Positions 60,031-64,000 of a DNA stretch of 64,000 nucleotides are shown piece by piece. The stretch comes from Allodiplogaster sudhausi (taxonomy: Eukaryota > Nematoda > Chromadorea > Rhabditida > Diplogasteridae). Position 1 is the stretch's first letter; every line of letters begins with the position of its first letter. The translations under genes and the position numbers were made by a program. The stretch is taken from contig CALZFC010000006.1 in the NCBI GenBank assembly GCA_945643635.1, positions 10,399,501 through 10,463,500 on the forward strand, in the 5' to 3' direction. A model generated the notes under the pieces. The model was not told where the DNA came from. It saw nothing but the letters and a program-made list of their open reading frames with translations, and did no database searches.

Positions 60031-62721
60031 GAGAGCCTCTCTGTAAGGGCCAAGGTGGCTCTGCCCCGGGGGAAAGTGTCGGATTTTGATAACCAAATTT
60101 TAATGGGGGGTACCCATGCGTACTCTAAAGAAAATTTGGTGGTCAATTTTGTTATAAAATTTTTTTCATTGACTGGACATGCAAAAGTAGGCAAAATGAT
60201 TAAGTCCATATAACTTTTTTTAAACTCAATATTTTTCAATTTTCTTTTTTTTAGCTGATGTATATTCGGACAGCGCACAAAAAAGTCTGTTACGACTTTC
60301 CTGAAAAGTTTCATTTTTAACCAGTTTTATGCATTTTTAATTTTCAAAAATCGGTTTTTTGAACACTTCATCTATTTCCCGATACGGGCTGAAGCTGGAT
60401 AATAGTTTAAAAGAAAGAGGAGAAAAAATGACATAACATATGTTGTTATGAAGAAAATCGAAGGATACATATGATTTCGAATTTTGACCTGAACCTGGTG
60501 CACTCTCATTTTCGTTGATTGAGATGAATCAGTGTATCTTTTTTTAGACTCTTGCTTTTTAAACAAGTTTTGTTTCATCGGATTGGCCATTAATTTCTCT
60601 ACAAAAAAGGTCTAGAATCAATCTGCATAATGTTACCCTGGAGCTTATAAAAAAATTTCTCTTTTTCGAACAAAAATTAATTGGATAATAACTACTGAGA
60701 ACCAATTTTATGGGCCATTGAGATAACCGGCTGAACCAATCGAACACATTATCAGATAGAGCGAAGAATTCTGTATACCATATCCTCGTTTCATGAGATT
60801 TCAAGGATACATATTCCCTTTTTTCGAGCAATCGAGAAACATTTCCAGCATCGATTCAGCGGATAAATCAAGTCGAAAACTGAAGGGTGCATGTTTGTGC
60901 TACAAATCAGGTTATATGGTGTTTTTTGATGAGGAAAAGAATAATTTCATTGAAAACCGTTTCATTTAATTTTTATTGGTTTTTTTTCGAAAAAAATATT
61001 TCCCTCATTTTATTTTCTTTACTTTTTCCAATCCCATTTCATTTCAGTCTAGCCCTAAGCTAAAGGGTAACTTTTACTCCCCAGAATTATTAACTCGGTT
61101 TGTCCCAATTTGAGTTCTTATCATGTCTGATATAAATTAATTCGAACTAGTTGTGAAGGACTAGTCTACAACACCTCTTCTTCCAAATGCAGGCATAGAG
61201 CTTACCCAGACGTCAGGTGTTTCTGACTAAAACGTCTAGTTATCGCTTGGGCGTCCGCAATATGGTCCTTATTGTATATGGTTCTGAAGATAAAGAGAGA
61301 AAGAAAGATACAAGGCTTTGGGGAGAAAGTTAAAAAAATCCATGATTATTTTTCTGAAAAGTTTAATTTTGAAGGACTTTTTGGCATTTTACTTTATCAT
61401 AAATCGGTTTTCTGAGCATTTCGTCTATTTTATAACCCGTTTTGGTGCTAACGAATAGCTGAGATGACAAAGGAAAAAAAATGACGCAAGGTATGTTTTT
61501 TTATGGAAAAAATCGAGGAATACATGAATATGGTTGAAGAATATGGTTCACTGGCACTGTCGCTGAATTTGATGAATCAGTATAACTTTTTTCAAATCAT
61601 ATTTGCTATTCAGTCCTTTACAAAAAAGGTATATATAACCTATTTGCTGTTACGGTGGAACTCAGAAAATGCAATTTAGCTTAGGGCGACTGAAATGAAA
61701 TGGGATTGGAAAAAGTAAAGAAAATAAAATGAGGGAAAATATGTTTTTTCGAAAAAAAGAACCAATAAAAATTAAATGAAACGGTTTTCAATGAAATTTT
61801 TCTTCTCCTCATCAAAAAACACCATATAACCTGATTTGTAGCACAAACATGCACCCTTCAGTTTTCGACTTGATTTATCCGCTGAATCGATGCTGGAAAT
61901 GTTTCTCGATTGCTCGAAAAAAGGGAATATGTATCCTTGAAATCTCATGAAACGAGGATATGGTATACAGAATTCTTCGCTCTATCTGATAATGTGTTCG
62001 ATTGGTTCAGCCGGTTATCTCAATGACCCATAAAATTGGTTCTCAGTAGTTATTATCCAATTAATTTTTGTTCGAAAAAGAGAAATTTTTTTATAAGCTC
62101 CAGGGTAACATTATGCAGATTGATTCTAGACCTTTTTTGTAGAGAAATTAATGGCCAATCCGATGAAACAAAACTTGTTTAAAAAGCAAGAGTCTAAAAA
62201 AAGATACACTGATTCATCTCAATCAACGAAAATGAGAGTGCACCAGGTTCAGGTCAAAATTCGAAATCATATGTATCCTTCGATTTTCTTCATAACAACA
62301 TATGTTATGTCATTTTTTCTCCTCTTTCTTTTAAACTATTATCCAGCTTCAGCCCGTATCGGGAAATAGATGAAGTGTTCAAAAAACCGATTTTTGAAAA
62401 TTAAAAATGCATAAAACTGGTTAAAAATGAAACTTTTCAGGAAAGTCGTCACAGACTTTTTTGTGCGCTGTCCGAATATACATCAGCTAAAAAAAAGAAA
62501 ATTGAAAAATATTGAGTTTAAAAAAAGTTATATGGACTTAATCATTTTGCCTACTTTTGCATGTCCAGTCAATGAAAAAAATTTTATAACAAAATTGACC
62601 ACCAAATTTTCTTTAGAGTACGCATGGGTACCCCCCATTAAAATTTGGTTATCAAAATCCGACACTTTCCCCCGGGGCAGGCGCCTATGGAAGGCTTCTT
62701 GATCCTTACAGAGAGGCTCTC
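60031..62721. mobile_element. 2.69-kb near-perfect palindromic element with TTAA flanks
   Basis: Ends are GAGAGCCTCTCTGTAAGG and its inverse, flanked by TTAA (60027-60030 and 62722-62725), the target site typical of piggyBac-like elements. Arms run 60031-~61065 and ~61676-62721 around a ~610-bp unique loop. They are nearly identical: the same 72-codon ORF occurs at 60372-60590 (-) and 62151-62369 (+). There is no transposase. The outer ~30 bp inside the termini differ between arms, hinting at old ends with conversion inside. Ends do not start with the usual piggyBac CCC/CCY, so the superfamily is tentative. Confidence 0.88.
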
Positions 62722-62725
62722 TTAA

Positions 62726-63157
62726 TCTCACCCTCTCGTCCTCTTCTTCCCCCTTTTCTCTCACATTCTCTAGCTCTATTTCGCTCTCTCTGTCTTTCTC
62801 TCATCTCTTCAGCAATATGCTCACCCATAAGTACCTCCTCTAACTCTCTCTCTCCCGTATTTTCAAACCCTCTCTCTCTCTCTCCCTCCCTATCTCAATC
62901 TTTTTTAACTACATGGAAAGACTATCGGGAAAGTGATCGGGTCAACTGCGGTTTCTTCAAAATTGTTCGAATCAATAAAGCTGCCGCGATAGCATAATAA
63001 ATTTTTTTTGTTGATTTGGAGGATTTGAGGAAAACTGTTGAAAAAAATAGGTTGTTAGGCGGCATAAAATAGGTGATTTGTCATAGAAAGCAGCCCGGCC
63101 ATGTACGACGAGGCTGCCATTGTCAACCACGAAGTGTTGAAAATTGAAAAGGAGATT

Positions 63158-63190
<33 letters not shown>

Positions 63191-63826
63191 AGAGAGTAGA
63201 AAGAGAGCGAAAAGAGTAAAAAGAGACAAGAGAGAGTGCAGAGAAACAACGTGAAAGCTACAGAGAAGAAGGTGCGAAAGATATCTAGAGAGAGAGAGAG
63301 AGCGAGTTGGAGAGAAAGGAAGTTGCCACCTTGCTAGAAGTGTGAAGGAAGCACAAAAGGAGGGAATCTTCCAATACTGGCATCCGTGAGGGAGAGCAAC
63401 AAAAATCGGCTAAAAACCCGGTTCATCCTTCTCATTCAGTCATTATTTTTTTATGTGTTTATTTTCATCTATGTACATACATATCTCCAATCTTTGGCTT
63501 AAAACTGGGAGAGGTGCAATTTTTCATATCTCATGGCTGCCGGGAAAGGTGGTGATCATGCTGCCGCAGACATTATACATCCATCTAATGGTCAATTCAT
63601 GAATACTTCAGCTCGTTTGCTTCAGCCAGATTTCTCATTCAAGATTTATAGTTTCAAATTTTACCTTTGCATTTTGTGAACAAATGGATCAAAGATAACT
63701 GACGTTTTTCGTTTTTTTTTATTACGACCCCCTTTATTTTTCTTTTCATGTTTACAAATCAAATACTCATTTATCATGTTTTCTTTAGACAATGTCGTGT
63801 CTAAACCTGAACACTACAAATACAAA
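62726..63826. other. Intergenic region with TC/GA repeats
   Basis: (TC)n at 62790-62890 and (GA)n at 63158-63300. No supported gene. A minus-strand AATAAA (plus strand TTTATT at ~63733) could serve the gene ending at 63827. Confidence 0.4.
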
Positions 63827-64000
63827 TCATATTTCTCTCTTAATCAATCTTCGCTGACCGTCGACAATGACGGGCGCGACTCGGGCCGGGCGGCCCGAGG
63901 TGATCTTGCGGCTCATCACTCCTTCCATTGGCGCCGCCACCGCGCTCCCGGTTACTCTACCGACGGGGACTGTCTCGGCAAGGAATACGGTAGACTTGTC
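63827..64000 (-). CDS. Possible 3' end of a minus-strand gene, truncated by the window
   Basis: An open frame runs from the window edge to TGA at 63827-63829, encoding STVFLAETVPVGRVTGSAVA...RPARVAPVIVDGQRRLIKRE. GC content jumps here relative to the flank, as in exons elsewhere in the window, and a minus-strand AATAAA lies ~95 bp downstream. However, all other frames are also open in this GC-rich stretch; the plus strand would read MTGATRAGRPEVILRLITPS from 63868. Strand and identity are unresolved. Confidence 0.35.
   Translation of the reverse strand, partial: DKSTVFLAETVPVGRVTGSAVAAPMEGVMSRKITSGRPARVAPVIVDGQRRLIKREI

Noticed and set aside
60372..62369. Identical 72-codon ORF in both arms of the 60-62.7 kb palindrome
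   Set aside because: Identity follows from the inverted repeat; there is no family resemblance, and the AT-rich composition suggests a chance frame.

Overview
The window is nuclear DNA from a multicellular eukaryote, almost certainly a nematode. Every substantial gene is split into many short exons (about 30-400 bp) by GT-AG introns. The gene content fits nematodes: a MEC-2-type stomatin, two Clc-like claudin-fold proteins, a secreted ADAMTS resembling C. elegans ADT-1/ADT-2, and tandem secreted Gly-Tyr-rich peptides of the kind known from nematode epidermis. High intron density and abundant TC/GA and CATA microsatellites would suit a rhabditid or diplogastrid worm, but I cannot name the species. 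Exon coordinates come from reading splice sites by eye and matching reading phases; GT-AG signals and phase agree unless stated.

Layout. 1-2694 (+): 3' part of a GPCPD1-like glycerophosphodiesterase. 2.7-7.0 kb: no supported gene, one 121-bp inverted-repeat element. 7018-7089 (+): tRNA-Val(CAC). 7251-17900 (+): a complete ~39-exon ADAMTS protease with long Pro-rich linkers. 19.2-25.6 kb (+): four small secreted Gly-Tyr-rich peptide genes; two look intact, one carries an in-frame stop and one a frameshift. 25915-27307 (-): four-TM TMEM272-like protein. 27.5-28.1 kb: perfect 285-bp tandem duplication in the divergent promoter region. 28135-33936 (+): CDC16/APC6 (C. elegans emb-27). 34.4 kb (+): short secreted peptide candidate. 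34780-37076 (-) and 38157-42944 (-): two tandem Clc-like genes; a 2.8-kb intron of the second hosts a small secreted-protein gene on the opposite strand. 44680-45740 (-): secreted Gly/Pro-rich protein. 47446-47708 (+): 39-aa secreted peptide gene with a TATA box. 48.2-48.9 kb (-): partial helical protein. 49898-54659 (-): MEC-2/stomatin. 54.7-63.8 kb: mostly GA-rich, gene-poor DNA with a 2.7-kb palindrome. The last ~170 bp may be the end of another gene.

The most unusual feature is the number of fold-back (inverted-repeat) elements: about seven, 0.12-2.7 kb long, mostly inside introns. Two share Tc1/mariner-like ends and TA duplications. The largest of that pair fills almost an entire stomatin intron, carries tRNA-like modules mirrored in both arms, and has a younger 213-bp element in only one arm.
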